Source: Triglochin maritima
Taxonomy: Eukaryota > Streptophyta > Magnoliopsida > Alismatales > Juncaginaceae
Assembly: GCA_963682175.1 (NCBI GenBank)
Contig: OY821774.1
Location: 44,282,201 to 44,346,200 of the forward strand
Length of the DNA stretch: 64,000 nucleotides
Reading direction: 5' to 3'
Shown here: piece by piece, positions 43,793-56,256 of the stretch
How positions within the stretch are numbered: the stretch's first letter is position 1
Layout of the letters: every line of letters starts with the position of its first letter
Translations under genes and position numbers: made by a program
The notes under the pieces: model-generated
The model's input: the letters and a program-made list of their open reading frames with translations, nothing else
The model's database searches: none
What the model was told of the DNA's origin: nothing

Positions 43793-44389
43793 ATAATGAC
43801 ATAATAATGTATTAAGAAAAACGTCCGGTGATTTTGAGACCATACGAATTGAATATACGGTCATATAATTTGCAAATAGAAACCCATATATACATTGCAA
43901 GAACGACAAGTGGGTATTTTTCCTAAGAAAAAAACCTTAAACCCACCTTTATAAAAATATTTTTTTGGTTGCTTTACAAAATGCAAATATTATTTTACTT
44001 GAATAGATTTGATAACTTTTACATGAAATATATATGTCTGAACTGTCCTTGGCAACACAGTTGTTAATTGCATGAAGCTCAGTGCACAACTCAATTCATC
44101 TGACATATCTTCTCTGTTCCAAAGAAGTTGTGGTTTGGAAAATCCAAAGCACAATATTGACAAAAATAAATTTGGAGATCTAAATTGGGTGAGTAACGTG
44201 AGTTTGAAGAACTTAAATTTAAAAAACACTGAGTTTGCAACACCCTGAGTTGTACACCATATTGGTTCTAATTTCTTATTAAAAAAATTGTTATGATTTT
44301 TAGTGTAAAGTTCGTATGCAAAATTGATGAATAAACCAATATAATTCAAATTATACAATCTATCGAACACCTAGCGTGTATCTAGCAAT

Positions 44390-45250
44390 CAATCAAATAT
44401 AATTTGGACAAATCAATTGAAACATGGATTTACGTGGAACCCAATTAGGAAAAATCACGGCGGCCGTGAAGAAAGAGCATCACCATGAGAACAGTTTGAG
44501 TACAAGCAGAATTAAACCAAAGATGACTTGCTCGGATCGGATTGAGGGTTGGATGATTCTCCAATAACATGATTTTCCCTAAATCCAAAATCATAGCTTA
44601 TGGCAGAGAAACTTACCTCTCTTTGTTTGGTGGCTCTCCTTTATCTCAAGATTTCAACAACATTATAATGATAAGCAACTCGGGTATTTATAGGAGAGGT
44701 ATAAAACAATTCTAAATGACTTAGGATGCCCAAAGTACCCTTAATGAATATTGCTTGCATCTAGATTTCGATTAACCGTTAGTGATGGTCAACTATTTTT
44801 CACATTCCAGTAAAGTCCAACTACTGTCCACTTGGGTCGAGTCAACCGTTGGTTATACGGATGACCGGATCCAGAAACAGAATAGAGAACAACACATCCA
44901 AACCTGAAGGTCTTGTAAATTCATAGGAAGACTCTGTCGGATAGGCAACGGTGAACCGAAAGGGATCCGGTCATCCCATTCTGATACTCAAGTAAGTTTC
45001 CATCTGACTTTGTTGGATGCATACCGGTCGACCAAACTGGTCCCGTCGACTGAACCTGATGTTAGTTTTGAGGCAACATTCTGACAAAAATAAGTGAAAT
45101 AATCAAATTTTAAGATACTTTTATGGGTACTGAAATAAAACGAAGTTTAATTTCTTAGTTGTTTACCAAAAGTACATAAACCCCTATCTCAAGAGTCAAG
45201 AACAACTCGACACTTAATGCCATAAGTCATATAACATAAACATATTATAA
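44390..45250 (-). mobile_element. Second LTR-like segment
   Basis: The minus strand has CCTATAAATACCCGAG (near 44685-44700), a promoter-like TATA followed by an AGAGG-rich leader. GGTCGACCAAAC, CCGTCGACTGAACC and GGATGACCGGATCC words lie at 44840-45060. Ends were not located. There is no coding sequence. The assignment rests on architecture only. Confidence 0.3.
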
Positions 45251-45798
45251 CTTTGTTGGAAAATTTCAGTAGTTTGGTCCCCAGGTCTACCAAAGTTGAT
45301 TGACTGAATGCAAGTTCGAACTCCAATGATGAAGTTAATTAAGTTTCGGTGAAGATAGTGTTGCCCCACTCCCACCCACAGTTTGAATCCACAAATCCCT
45401 AGTGATGGTGAGGGTCGGAAATCAAAGTTTTACTCCATATTCGTCAAAGAGTAAGTGAATAATCAAAGTTTTAAGGTACTTTTCTGGGTACTGAATAATC
45501 AAAGTTTTAAAGACTTGTGTAAATTTTCCTTTCCCAGACAGCCTTCTGTTCTGTAGATCTAAACTATTGTCTATTGCTCTGCTTTCCATGTTATCATTGA
45601 AGAAACTTCTAATTTTATTCTACCAATCACGATTGAAGATGTACTATATAGTTGGATGATATTTTTGTAAGACATGCATTAAATAGATGAAACTTGGTCT
45701 AATGGATATTTTGCAAATTTAAAAGATGAGAGTAGAGTAGTAGATTCCTCTAAGAGATGTTTAGATGAAGTTATAAGCAACTAATATAAACATTGAAG

Positions 45799-46227
45799 TG
45801 CTAAACGTCGTCCTAAAATTACTTAAATCATCCGTGCGAATTAATGTTTTGTCGTTCTCTCATTTCTACTTATATATCTCTTCATTTCACTCTCCTATCA
45901 CCACTTTCTCTTCATCTTCCTCTCATATTTCACTCTCGGAAGCCAGGAAATGAGTCAGCGGACGCCCCAGACGTCTCAACCATGGAGGAGGCGGCTTACA
46001 CAAACGCCGGACACGAAAAAAAATAATTTGCTAGGCTTACTTCACCGGATTCAGACGCTTCGCCAGACATTTTCATGGTGTTGGTACTGGTAAAGTGAGG
46101 AAAACGTAGACAAAATCATTAGTTTAAAAGACGAGACGAAATGTGTATTAAATTAATTGTGAATGACAAAATGGTAATTAGACAGACGATTTAAGTAATT
46201 TTGGGACCACGAATAATAGTTCCCTGT
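45799..46227. mobile_element. MITE, same family as 8189-8716
   Basis: The left end GCTAAACGTCGTCCTAAAA then TTACTTAAATCATCCGTGCG pairs with the reverse complement of the right end, TATTATTCGTGGTCCCAAAA then TTACTTAAATCGTCTGTC. Both then run into TTTTGTC.TTC.C. It lies about 320 bp upstream of the PP2 start codon and may sit in that promoter or 5' UTR. Confidence 0.65.
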
Positions 46228-46544
46228 AAAAAAAGATAGTGAATACTTTTTGAAGTATAATCTTTCAAAAATGCCTTGGAATATAATCTTTTCTTCTTTT
46301 AAAAGCAAGGAATAAATGGCTTGTTTCTGTTGGAACTAATCGGATGGATGGGAATTTATCAAATTTTTCAATGGAGAGACTTCTTCTGTCTGTACAGAGT
46401 AAAAGGAATCACACCATGTCTCAGAAATTGATGGTCACCAGTTATGCACTGGGCCCGCTCTGTTCTTTATTTTGGTTGGTTATATTATATTATCTGTATT
46501 CTTTAAATTTGCTATGTGTGCAGTTAAATAGAGAAACAAAAAAG

Positions 46545-48457
46545 ATGGGTCTTACATTCTCCAATCACAGATGTAGGGAAGAACAAGCAAAGCCTCAAAA
46601 CAATGAAGGTACTAATACTCTTACAGACAACCTCAACAGTAGCTTCTGCTCAAGTGGTGAGAAGGTAAGATTAATTCAACTAATTTGATATCTTCTTGCT
46701 TATATATCAGTCATATTTTGGTGTCACACTTCATAAACGGAATGAATTTGTTGTGTGTGGATATTTTTAGGACAAAATGATGCAGCTTTTCCATATTTAA
46801 TGCTCTTTTGATTTGTGTAGCCATTTCCATAAAAAGGAAAAATAAAAAATCATATAGTGTTTATGCAAATGCATCTAATTATGTTCTCCTTTGTACTCGA
46901 ATTTGTAGTTTTTGTCCTCTCGGCTTTATTATGGATGCTTACAATTTTTCAAAAAGTTTTTATGATTTCTCTAGTGGGTACTCATAGTTTTTAGATGTGT
47001 TCTCGTGATTAGAAATGTATTCAAAACTTTTAAATATGTTTCACGATCGTATATTAATTCTCGAGGTACTTCATTATATTGTCACCTTTTTTTAATTTTT
47101 TTGTCAATTTCCTAACACATTCTCATTATCTACTATTCACAATTATAATGAATGCTATGCTTTTTGAACGTGAGTACACAATTTCTAACAAATGACTGTG
47201 ATTCTATTATACCTGAGATCTTATACACCAAATATAACAATATAAATTGATTTTCAGATGTCCATATTATTCCACCAACTTATTGTAATTTCAACTTTAT
47301 GGCGATGCAGAAGTGCAGGGTAGACGCTTCTGGGTCCAACGAGATCATACTTTTTCCAAGAGATCTAGAGATCAACTGGGGGAACGACCCAAGGTTTTGG
47401 AGGTGGTCTATTTTGGAAGGTTAATTTTTTTATTTTTAAGCTTGCCCTCAATCTTGAATTTGACATCGTTGCGGCACCAAAACAACTTCACATTAAAGTT
47501 CCAATCAAATTGGACATCAAATTTACTTCAAATTTGAATCGGATTTTGAAACAATCAATCCCAAATTCGAGTAAATTCTAACTTCTGAATGTATTCAAAT
47601 TTACCATTAGATGCATTAGAATAATGTTCAGCAAACAATACTAAAGGAATTGAGAAAAAATAACGAATATATTGAAAAACAACAATTTTATGATAAAGAA
47701 TAACCAATATATTGAAAAACAACAGATTAAAGTACGACACAAATCAAAGTTTAAAGGATGATACTGTGACGATTTAAAATTCAATAGGTCAAATGTTATT
47801 CCACCGTAGTTGATGATGGCAAATTGTAATTTATCTTTTTCTTTTATTTGAGAAGAGATACACTATCCTTAAAAAGTATCGACACATTACCTTTGTTAAT
47901 AACTTAAAATTCAAGTTCAGAAACTTAAGCTGTAGATCTTGTTTTATATCGCAATATAAATATATACATCGAAAACTATAAAATTTGAAAGTTATTTTAT
48001 TTGATATTTCAAGTATCAAAAAACTCAGCTGACGATATTGATTACAAATTTGATGTTTTCTTCTATAGTCTCTACTGGTTATTATGCAGGAGTTGAAGTT
48101 GCAGAGCTTCTAGGACTGAGCTGGTTTCAAATTGATGGAAGAATTGACACATCAAGTCTAACTGAAGGAGTTGTGTATCAAGTTGTTCTTGTCATGAGAT
48201 TGAAAGAGTGGGCTTATGGGTGGGATTTCCCCATTCAAGTTGGCATCTCAATTTCCAAACTTGAAGAGATGGAGCATCAGGAAATACTGAAGGACATGAG
48301 AAAAGAAGAGTGGATTGAAGTTTTGATCGGTGAGTTCACAGCTTGTGGAGACAACCAAGGAGATGTGCACTTTTATTTGGTGGGAAAAGATGGGGGGCTT
48401 TGGAAAGGAGGGCTTCTTGTCAAAGCAGTTCTTGTAAGGCCCAAGGATTTTCTATAA
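46545..48457 (+). CDS. Phloem protein 2 (PP2)-like lectin, three exons
   Basis: Exons are 46545-46664, 47311-47419 and 48090-48457. Donors GTAAGA and GTTAAT and acceptors ATGCAG and TATGCAG join in phase to give 198 aa. Exon 2 encodes DLEINWGNDPRFWRWSILEG. Exon 3 encodes VEVAELLGLSWFQIDGRIDT, then W.YGWDFPIQV, EWIEVLIGEF and GLWKGGLLVKAVLVRPK. Together these are the full PP2 domain, a Nictaba-like carbohydrate-binding fold of sieve-element and stress-induced lectins. The N-terminus MGLTFSN carries Gly2 and Ser6, so N-myristoylation is possible, and there is no F-box. An acceptor-like TGTGCAG at 46517-46522 suggests a 5'-UTR intron. The intron positions are those usual for PP2 genes. Sugar specificity cannot be predicted. 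Confidence 0.9.
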
Positions 48458-49392
48458 AATACACATAATAGATTAATAATTATAATTATAATAATACAAT
48501 GTCAATACTTCACTACTTAATATGTATGTGCAGATATGCTCCAAATGTTTTTGGCAATGGGACTACTTGATGTTTGGAGAAGCACACAGAAGTTATTTTT
48601 TATGGTCTTATTGCGTGTGTTGTAAGGTTCAGGTGCACTACAGATATAGATTGGATTTGACCCGAAGTCTGTGTAATATAAATAGTTTGGGCTAGAGTCG
48701 GACCTTCGAAAAGTTAGTTAATCCAACGCAATAACATTGCGAAGTGTTTTTTTAACCAGACAATCCAACAAAAACAACATACCAAAGAAAATAGGAAATA
48801 TAACAACCAATTTACAAGATAAAGAAGTGTATTCAACAAACACTCATACACTCAACAATACATAATAACATACACCCATTACAAACAACTATTTCACAAT
48901 TATTTTACAAGATATAATCGATTTACAAATGTTAGTCAGTATGATTCACATACAATTTACTATAAATAAACCGAAAAAGTCCAACTGGTGATACATGTGT
49001 GATAAGTAATATTTTTACACACCACAACTACAGGTATAGGGTTGTCAACTCTTGTTTGAACTCGAAACTCAACTCGACTCGAAAAACACTCAACTTTACT
49101 TTAACTTAGAAATAAAAGATCTTGATGAGAAAAAAATTCTTATATCTTGGTTCGATAAACGAGTCATTCGAACTCGAAAAAATAGAAACTCGATCCAGAT
49201 TTTTATTGCTCAATTTTTATTTTATTTTTTGTAGTTGATAATTATATAGGTTAATATTTTTTACTTGAAATTTTTGGTTAATATATAGGTTAATATTTTT
49301 TACTCATTTACAACCGTTCTGCATGTTGGCCTTTGCTGAAGAGCCATAATTCTACTACAGTGAAAACCTGAAACATCGTTTTCTGTGTCCTT
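48458..49392. other. Intergenic DNA between PP2 gene and next gene
   Basis: This includes the PP2 3' UTR. At 49033-49200 TATAGGGTTGTCAACTC is followed by AACTCGAAACTCAACTCGAC words, a probable remnant of a hAT MITE (compare CTGACAACTCTA at 7785-7797). No gene was recognised. Confidence 0.4.
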
Positions 49393-49494
49393 TTGCGTAA
49401 TTTTCACGAATCTTTTTTAGGGTTTCGAGTGGGTTCCCAAATTCCAATCCGGCGACGAATCGACGACAGATTTGGCTCTCCAACTCAGATCTCG
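49393..49494 (+). other. 5'-UTR exon of the small-protein gene
   Basis: The stretch ends CAGATCTCG with a strong donor GTAAGC at 49495. The acceptor is TTGTGCAG at 51248, seven bases before the start codon. The roughly 1.75-kb 5'-UTR intron is typical of plant housekeeping genes. The transcription start was not fixed; the exon may begin somewhat earlier. Confidence 0.6.
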
Positions 49495-51255
49495 GTAAGC
49501 AATTCGTCCCCAAAATTCCATCTTTTCGATTCCCACTTCGACGAATTAGGGTTTACTCGCTATTGGTTTGATCGTGACGGTTGAATCCGTCCATTTCTCG
49601 TTTTCCGGTTCCCGTTTTGTGGATCGAATTGGTGCTATCGAGCCAGGAAAAGGAGAATTTGGGGGTTTTCGATCTGTTTTGAGGCTTTGGATTTTGCTGT
49701 TTGATCTGATAAGTGTGTGTCTGTTTTCACTGGTGTTCTAATTCGTTGTTTCGGAATGTGTTCCGGTTAGAAAGATAAAACCGGTACGAATTGTGTGTCG
49801 TTCAAAGTTTAAGGTCTTGGAATTAGGAATGTTATTTGAAATATCGTGGAAAGAAGTCCTGTTTGAATATCTACTATTTTTAATCTAGAATATGTATGAA
49901 TATGATTTGGAGTTTGTATTCTTATAAGCCGAAGTTGAAAGGGTGTTTACTCATTTCGTTTATGTGTGACAGTGTGAGGATATCCCTGTTTGAATGTTGA
50001 GGTGATTTCTTTCTATTCTTGATGTTGTAGTAGATTGGGGAAACAAAACTGTTTGGCCTCTCCTTTGTAGTATTAGGAGATGTGACTAATAGAAATGGTT
50101 TTATCCTTTACTTCCTGATGTTGTTGAAGTCATGTGATCTACTAAGAATCTGTATTGGAGATTTACTCTACCCCAAAGGGTGAAGGAAATATGAGATTCA
50201 TACTACTACTATCGCATTGATGTTGGTTTTTGTGATGACATTCAATGTAGCATTGTTAATGTTACATTCCATTGTTTTCAAATTAGGTCACAGGTCAATG
50301 ATGAATTATGTTGACACTTGACGGTTAGTTAGGGATGGAAGGAGAAAATAAGTACAACAAAGCAATCGTGGATGTTATTAAAGTGGTAATTAAACATAAA
50401 AGAAGAATAAGCTTATGTTTGGATGTAAAGCATGTTAAGGAGTACCATTACTAGAGTGGAAGAGAAGACCGTGCTTGATGGACGTTGGCACTTGGCGGTG
50501 TGGATGTGTGGGATGTTGAAAGGTAATGATAGAGAGTGAGGCTTACAGTGTCTAGACTGTGAAAGATGTTTTATCTTATCATTTAATATTGATGGTCACT
50601 GCATGAGGTGTCATGACTTTGCTTTCTACAGTATTTGTTCCATGCCTACTTGAATGCCGATAGGACAGGTAAACATAATTAAAGGCTAAAACATTGAAGT
50701 CTTGTGTGCACACTAGTATCTCTCCCAATGAAACCTTACACTAAGTCTTGTAGGTTTGCTTGGGAATACAATCTAACGCTAAGATAAACATAATTAAGTT
50801 TACATATGAATGAACTTAGTAAGCTTTAGCTAGGTTCCATATGTCCCCTTTCCCTTCCTTAATTTGTTGGAAGGACCCATCTCTGATCAAATTGTGGTAA
50901 GAACAAAATGAGCTCACGCCATGAGGTACCCCATCATAATTGATTATGACCAGTTTCTAGTTATGATGCGTCTTTAACATGATTGAAGTTACTTAAGCTT
51001 GTTGAGCTAGAATCATGACATTGTTTACCTTCATTTCTGTCAAAATATTGGTATGCCCGAACGCAATTTTCACCTTTTGTCCAAACAAGAATATGTTCAT
51101 TTTGAAACAAATATACAACATTCAACAGGCAACCACACTAGTACCATGGGTGGTGTGTGATGTATCTTATTTACCTATCATATTTAAGTTGCTTAATTTT
51201 TCTGTATACGTAATACAGTTGCCACATTTCTGGTAAACTATTGTGCAGGGTGAAA

Positions 51256-51579
51256 ATGTCTGGCAAATACATCATTGGTTCTCTTATTGGATCTTTCGCT
51301 ATTGCCTATGTATGTGACTATTATGTCTCTGACAAGAAAATTTTCGGAGGTACACGTCCCAAAAACTTGTTCCGATTCTGTAGTCATCATTATGCTTGTA
51401 ACTATCTCTAATGACATTCAGTTCAAGCAGGTACCACACCATCAACTGTTTCTAACAAAGACTGGTGGAAAGCAACTGACCAGAAGTTCCAAGCGTGGCC
51501 TCGAACTGCTGGTCCTCCAGTCGTGATGAACCCAATCAGTCGCCAGAACTTCATCGTCAAGAAAGCCCCTGAGTCCTAA
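51256..51579 (+). CDS. Small conserved plant one-TM protein, probably mitochondrial
   Basis: Exons 51256-51349 and 51431-51579 (donor GTACAC, acceptor AAGCAG) join in phase 1 to an 80-aa protein. The N-terminal MSGKYIIGSLIGSFAIAYVC forms a single hydrophobic helix. It is followed by DYYVSDKKIFGG, TVSNKDWWKATD and the strongly conserved-looking WPRTAGPPVVMNPISRQNF. I recognise this as a widely conserved plant protein without an assigned role. Size, a charged tail after one N-terminal helix and the proline-rich end fit a mitochondrial inner-membrane accessory subunit, but that is inference. A long 5'-UTR intron precedes it and GT-rich 3' UTR follows to about 52050. Confidence 0.85.
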
Positions 51580-52807
51580 GCTGAAACTGCTTCATGTTTA
51601 TGAATTCGGTAGACTTTTTTTTTCTCATATAGAGAATGTCAGGTAACCTGGCGAGTATGGTTTTATTTCACTCAAGAAGTGGGCAAGTCTAATTGGAACT
51701 TGTCAATAAGACTGACATCTGTTGGAATTAGTGGCTTTTTTTAAGGCTGGTACAATCAGCTAAAATAACTGGCATTTTATTTGATGTTCGAGTATTTGAA
51801 TTTGTTGTTTGATAAAACAAAGCGGGGGATTTTTAATTTGTTTGACAATTCTTTATACTTTTTTTGTTCATATTGGGAGATTTGCGTTGATATATGTACA
51901 TATAGTTAATCATAAATGCTTCCAATTGTTGGAAATCTTTTGTGAGCGCAACGGTGAACTTGTTAAGCTTGACGTGAGTTCTAAATACAGTTTGTGGTTC
52001 ATCGGTGAACTGCTAAACTTTATTTAAACATCACTAAAATTTTCTGATTTGTGTCAAACCCTTTGAATTGATATGTAGAAGGAACAGTGTGCTCATTGTA
52101 TAACTTGTGTCTGCAATATTTCCATGTGTTTAATGCTTGTTCGAATTATTTGTGGTGTACTTGCAAAAAAAGTTATTTGTTGTCCATCGTAAATTGCTTA
52201 TTTGAAAAACTTAACTCCCACATGCTTGTTCGAATATCCAGAATCGTGCCCCAGAATGAGTTACATCTCAAGGATAATTAGAGTGGAGTGGATAGAAGTT
52301 TCATGAAGATGACTGCCATAGCTATTATACCTAAAGAATTTTGAAATGTTGATTTTATGTTTATTTAAGGCAATAGTGCGCTTGAGTTGGTTTATCGGTG
52401 AAGTCTAGGGTTAACTTGTTGATGGTTTGTAAGAGCATCCGCAGTTGTGTTTTTTTTTTTTTTGTCATGTTAATTTTTCCCACTTCATAATATTTATAAA
52501 GATCATGGTTGATCTTGTCAAATCAATTATTTTTTTTTCTCTAATTCATTTCTTACATTTTACAAATAAATAATCATTTATCTCTTTTTTGTATGAATTA
52601 TTAAATTTTATTAAATTTTGATACATTTTTTCTTTTTTCAAAATAATGGTTGGACAAATTTGGGTTAACACTTAACAGTTATGTTAATTTATTAACTACA
52701 AAAAAATAATATTCTTAGGAAAAGTTAAAGTATAAAATAAAATTATGCAAAATATCAAGTTGAGAATATAGAAAGTTAAAGTTATAAGAATAAAAATCCT
52801 AAAAAAG
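51580..52807. other. 3' UTR and AT-rich intergenic DNA
   Basis: The first 300-500 bases are the probable 3' UTR of the small-protein gene. GAGCATCCGCAGTTGTG followed by a T run (52434-52465) resembles the end of a plant MITE, without an identified partner. Confidence 0.4.
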
Positions 52808-53230
52808 TGAAAGTCTACTACCCTTAAATTAAAGTTAAAAAAGTTAAAGTTAAAGAATAATATCCTTAAATTTCGTTAACACACGGTAGTACATATTAAA
52901 TAAAATTAAATCTGAACTTCAAACTCAAAATCCAAATCGTAAATCTTTATTTACAACATACGTAGATTAAGGATATTGAAAATCATAAATTATTGTAATC
53001 GTTTCCTATGAGATATAAAAATCAGATTTTTAGCGAACGTAGTGCGTTTATTTTTACATTTTTAGATATTATATAAAATATTTTTTTCAAAATTTATGAT
53101 TTTCAATATCATTAATCTACATATGTTGTAGATCAAGATTTACAATTATGATTTTCAATTTGAGTTCCGATTTGATTTTAACAACTGTAACCGTGTGTCA
53201 ACAAAATTCAAAGGTAGTGGATCGCTTCTC
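52808..53230. mobile_element. Foldback MITE
   Basis: Two long inverted arms surround 52985-53090. The left arm has GTTAACACACGGTAGTACA, CAAATCGTAAATCTTTA and TACGTAGATTAAGGATATTG. The right arm, reversed, has GTTGACACACGGTTACAG, CATAATTGTAAATCTTGA and TATGTAGATTAATGATATTG. Matching continues outward to CTACTACCCTTAAATT against CCACTACCTTTGAATT. No coding sequence. Confidence 0.65.
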
Positions 53231-53545
53231 TTAAAATAATTTTTTTAAGATGTTTAAAAATATAACTGGTTGGAAAATATAATATTAGAATATAATTGTT
53301 TGAACTTTGGTAATTGTCTCGTTTAACGAATTAACCAACAAAAATCTAATATTTTGAAAATACAATATTTATATAGCAATTTGGGTGTCCATAACACAAG
53401 AACATCATAATTATGATGACTTTTTTAAAATTTTATTATTTTTATTTCTAAAATATCTTCATTTAAAACAATATTTATCTTTCTCTTACTTTTATTCAAT
53501 TTCAAATGAGAGTAGATTACACCACCATTAACTAACAATAAAAAA

Positions 53546-54076
53546 GGGTTGTTATACACGGACGCATCCGTGACGCGCCCTACGCGGCACCCAAAAGTTG
53601 GGGAGTCACCGTCTACTTGGATTGTCATGTCACCCTTTCCAAACGCGCCTTAAATTGTTTTTAATTTTTTTGACGGTTTTCGAAGAACGACGGTTGCTTT
53701 CCAGATAAGACAGCGGCAGACACCCTACGATCGACGGTTCGGATACCGAGGAAGATAAAAAAATATCCAGATCGAAAGGCAGAGTCTCGCTTTCTTTCTC
53801 GTTGTATTACCTGTGAACGGAGGAAGCCTACCTGTGAAACTTTTCCGGCTTTCTTTCTTCCCGATTAAACGATAATGGATTCTTCGACTCCTGCCGTCGA
53901 TAGCGAACATGTCTCAGAAGCGGTCTGTCTTTAATTTTTTTTTTCCCCTGGGTCGTTATTTTTTTGATGAACTTTCGTTTCTTCAATTTTTTGTTTTAGG
54001 GAACCACCTACTACTTCCGGGAATCCCGGTGCTCCTGGACGGCCATCCGAAAGCAGTTTGACAGGATGAAGAAGGT
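53546..54076. repeat. MULE left terminal inverted repeat
   Basis: It opens GGGTTGTTATACACGGACG and ends CAGGATGAAGAAGGT. It contains the promoter, first exon, first intron and second exon of the plus-strand gene. Confidence 0.92.
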
Positions 54077-56095
54077 TGAGAATGAGGTTTTCCGGAGCAC
54101 CCATTTCGGTCACTTCCTAGACCTTCCTAATATTACTACGGACAACGAAATAGTCGGTTGGTTCGTCGAACACTACGATGCGGAGGATGTGGGGCTGAGC
54201 ATAGGATCAGGGGTAGTTCCCCTTACACCGGAAGACGTTGCCCTAATTTTGGGGTTACGTATGCATGGGAAGATCGTGGTGATGGAACCATTGGGTGTAC
54301 AGGGCGAGAAAGGGTGAACCTTGACAACACACAACTTTTAGGTCATCTGCTGGCAAGCAGTGCCATGGGCGACACGGAGGAGTACGTTCGTCTCCTGATT
54401 TCTTTCATCTTCAACCATTTTTTGTTCTATGATGGAACACTTCGACCGAAGCAATGGTTCATGCACCATTTGAGGAACATCAGACGCATAAACAGAAACA
54501 CATGGGCAAGTGCAGTTCACGAAGCCCTGGTTGGGGGCCTGGAGAAAGCCAGCTTAGAACTGTAGGAGAGAAGAAAGGCAGGGAACCTCATTATGAGGCA
54601 GGGGAACATCGACGGTTGTGTGGCAATACTACAACTAAGCGTTTTTTGTTTTTTTTTGTGTCTGTTCGGATTAAGTGGTGTGTCTGTTCGGATTAAGTTT
54701 TCTGTCTGTTCGGAATATGTTGTGTGTTTGTTCGGTTTAAGTTGTGTGTTTGTTCGGAATATGTTGTTTGTCTGTTCGGATTAAGTTGTGTGTCTGATCG
54801 GTTTAAGTTGTGTGTCTGTTCGGAATAAGTTGTGTGTCTGTTCGGAATAAGTTGTGTTTCTGTTCGGAATATGTTGTGGGTCTGTTCGGAATAAGTTGTG
54901 TGTCTGTTCGGATTAAGTTGTGTGTCTGTTCGGATTAAGTTGTGTTTCTGTTCGGAATCAGTTGTGGGTCTGTTCGGATTAAGTTGTGTGTCTGTTCGGA
55001 TTAAGTTGTCTGTCTGTTCGGAATAAGCTGTCTGTCTGTTCGGAATATGTTGTGTGTCTGTTCGGAATATGTTGTGTGTCTGTTCGGAATAAGTTTCTGC
55101 CTGTTCGGATTAAGTTGTGTGTATGTTCGGATTAAGTTGTCTGTCTGTTTGGATTAAGTTGTGTTTGTTTAGAATATGAACGTATGTCTGTTGAGTCGTT
55201 CTAAACAATTGATTTTTTCCATTTGAAGGTGTGGCTTTGTGAGAAATTCAAATTGGGGGAGCCCAGAACTGGAGTTTTTCCACGAATGAAAAGTTGGACG
55301 GAAATGTTTGGGAAACGTTTAACCCTGAGGAAATGGGAGGAACGTGGAATTACCTTACCTCATATTTACAACGGCAAGTTCGACCTGATGGGGGCTCCAT
55401 CAATGAGTGAAAGGGAGTTGGAACTTATTAGTTCTGTTGGAACTCCTCTTCGAAATGGCTCAGCTTCAACATGCAGTTTGTCAAGGCTCCAACTGACAGA
55501 CTGCAACATTCCATGTGACCCGCTGCTCCAAGAGTTGGAGCTGAGTGAGGTGAAGACGAAATGGCTGAGGGTCGAAGCTGCCCTTAAGAAGGCGACATAA
55601 GAGGTTAACGACCTGAAGGAAGAACTGAGGATGACCCAGGAAGAGTGTGGGAGGCTGAGGGAAGAAATTATATATCTTCGAGGGACAGGGACAAGTGAAA
55701 ATACTGGTGGGGAGAAAGACGAAGATCTAAATAAAGAGGAGGAGGAGGAAGAAGAAAAGAGGAAGGGGGAGGAGGAGGAAGAATAAGAGAGGAAGAGGGA
55801 GGAGGAAAAGGAGATTTTGGCGTTCAACAGTATCTCTAGGGAGCTAGAGCAAGGTGAAGATCCAGAGCAGACCATAGGCGTACATGAATGCGCAGCAACG
55901 GATGTTGCTGAATACTGGAGGGATCTACTAAAGGTCGACTGGCTCTTGAGAATCCTCAGGAAAAATAGCCAACGACAACCACCGGGGAGCAACAATTGCG
56001 ACGCCTATGTTTTATACTGGATAATGTGCCTAATGCTAAAACTTGACCCGACGAAGGAGAAGGACCCCAATAACATCCATTGTGTCAGGGGTTAA
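53875..56095 (+). pseudogene. Plant mobile domain / Ulp1-like gene, broken
   Basis: Exon 1 (53875-53922, MDSSTPAVDSEHVSEA) lies in the TIR. Exon 2 (from 54000) begins GTTYYFRESRCSW and runs into a plant mobile domain: FRSTHFGHFLDLPNIT, VGLSIGSGVVPLTPEDVALI and LGLRMHGKIV. A frameshift near 54300-54317 moves the frame to LLGHLLASSAMGD and WASAVHEALVGGLEKASLEL. A stop and another shift precede GNIDGCVAILQ. After the minisatellite, which sits where an intron would be, the frame WLCEKFKLGEPRTGVFPRMK resumes at about 55229. It is followed by a coiled-coil, Glu-rich part with stops at 55600 and 55785, and by PPGSNNCDAYVLYWIM near the end. That last part resembles the Cys-containing end of Ulp1-type proteases, though this is weak. 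Confidence 0.75.
54650..55185 (+). repeat. 22-bp minisatellite array A1
   Basis: About 24 copies of TGTCTGTTCGGAATAAGTTGTG with variants (ATTAAG, ATATG, GGGTCTG). It sits between ..AILQ and WLCEKF of the plant-mobile-domain gene, so probably in an intron. The same unit in reverse orientation forms array A2. Confidence 0.9.
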
Positions 56096-56256
56096 TTGAC
56101 GGTCATGTTACTTAGGGACCGCCGATCGTGTGTGCAGATCTGAATAGACACACAACTTTTAGTGTTTATTTGTTTACATGTACAAATTACAAACTCTTTA
56201 TTTTGGTTATTTTTATAGTCTTGTGTTTTTTAAATGTACAAATTACAAACTCTTCC

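Noticed and set aside
55366..55995. 209-codon minus-strand Ser-rich frame
   Set aside because: Antisense of the Glu-rich coiled-coil part of the plant-mobile-domain gene.
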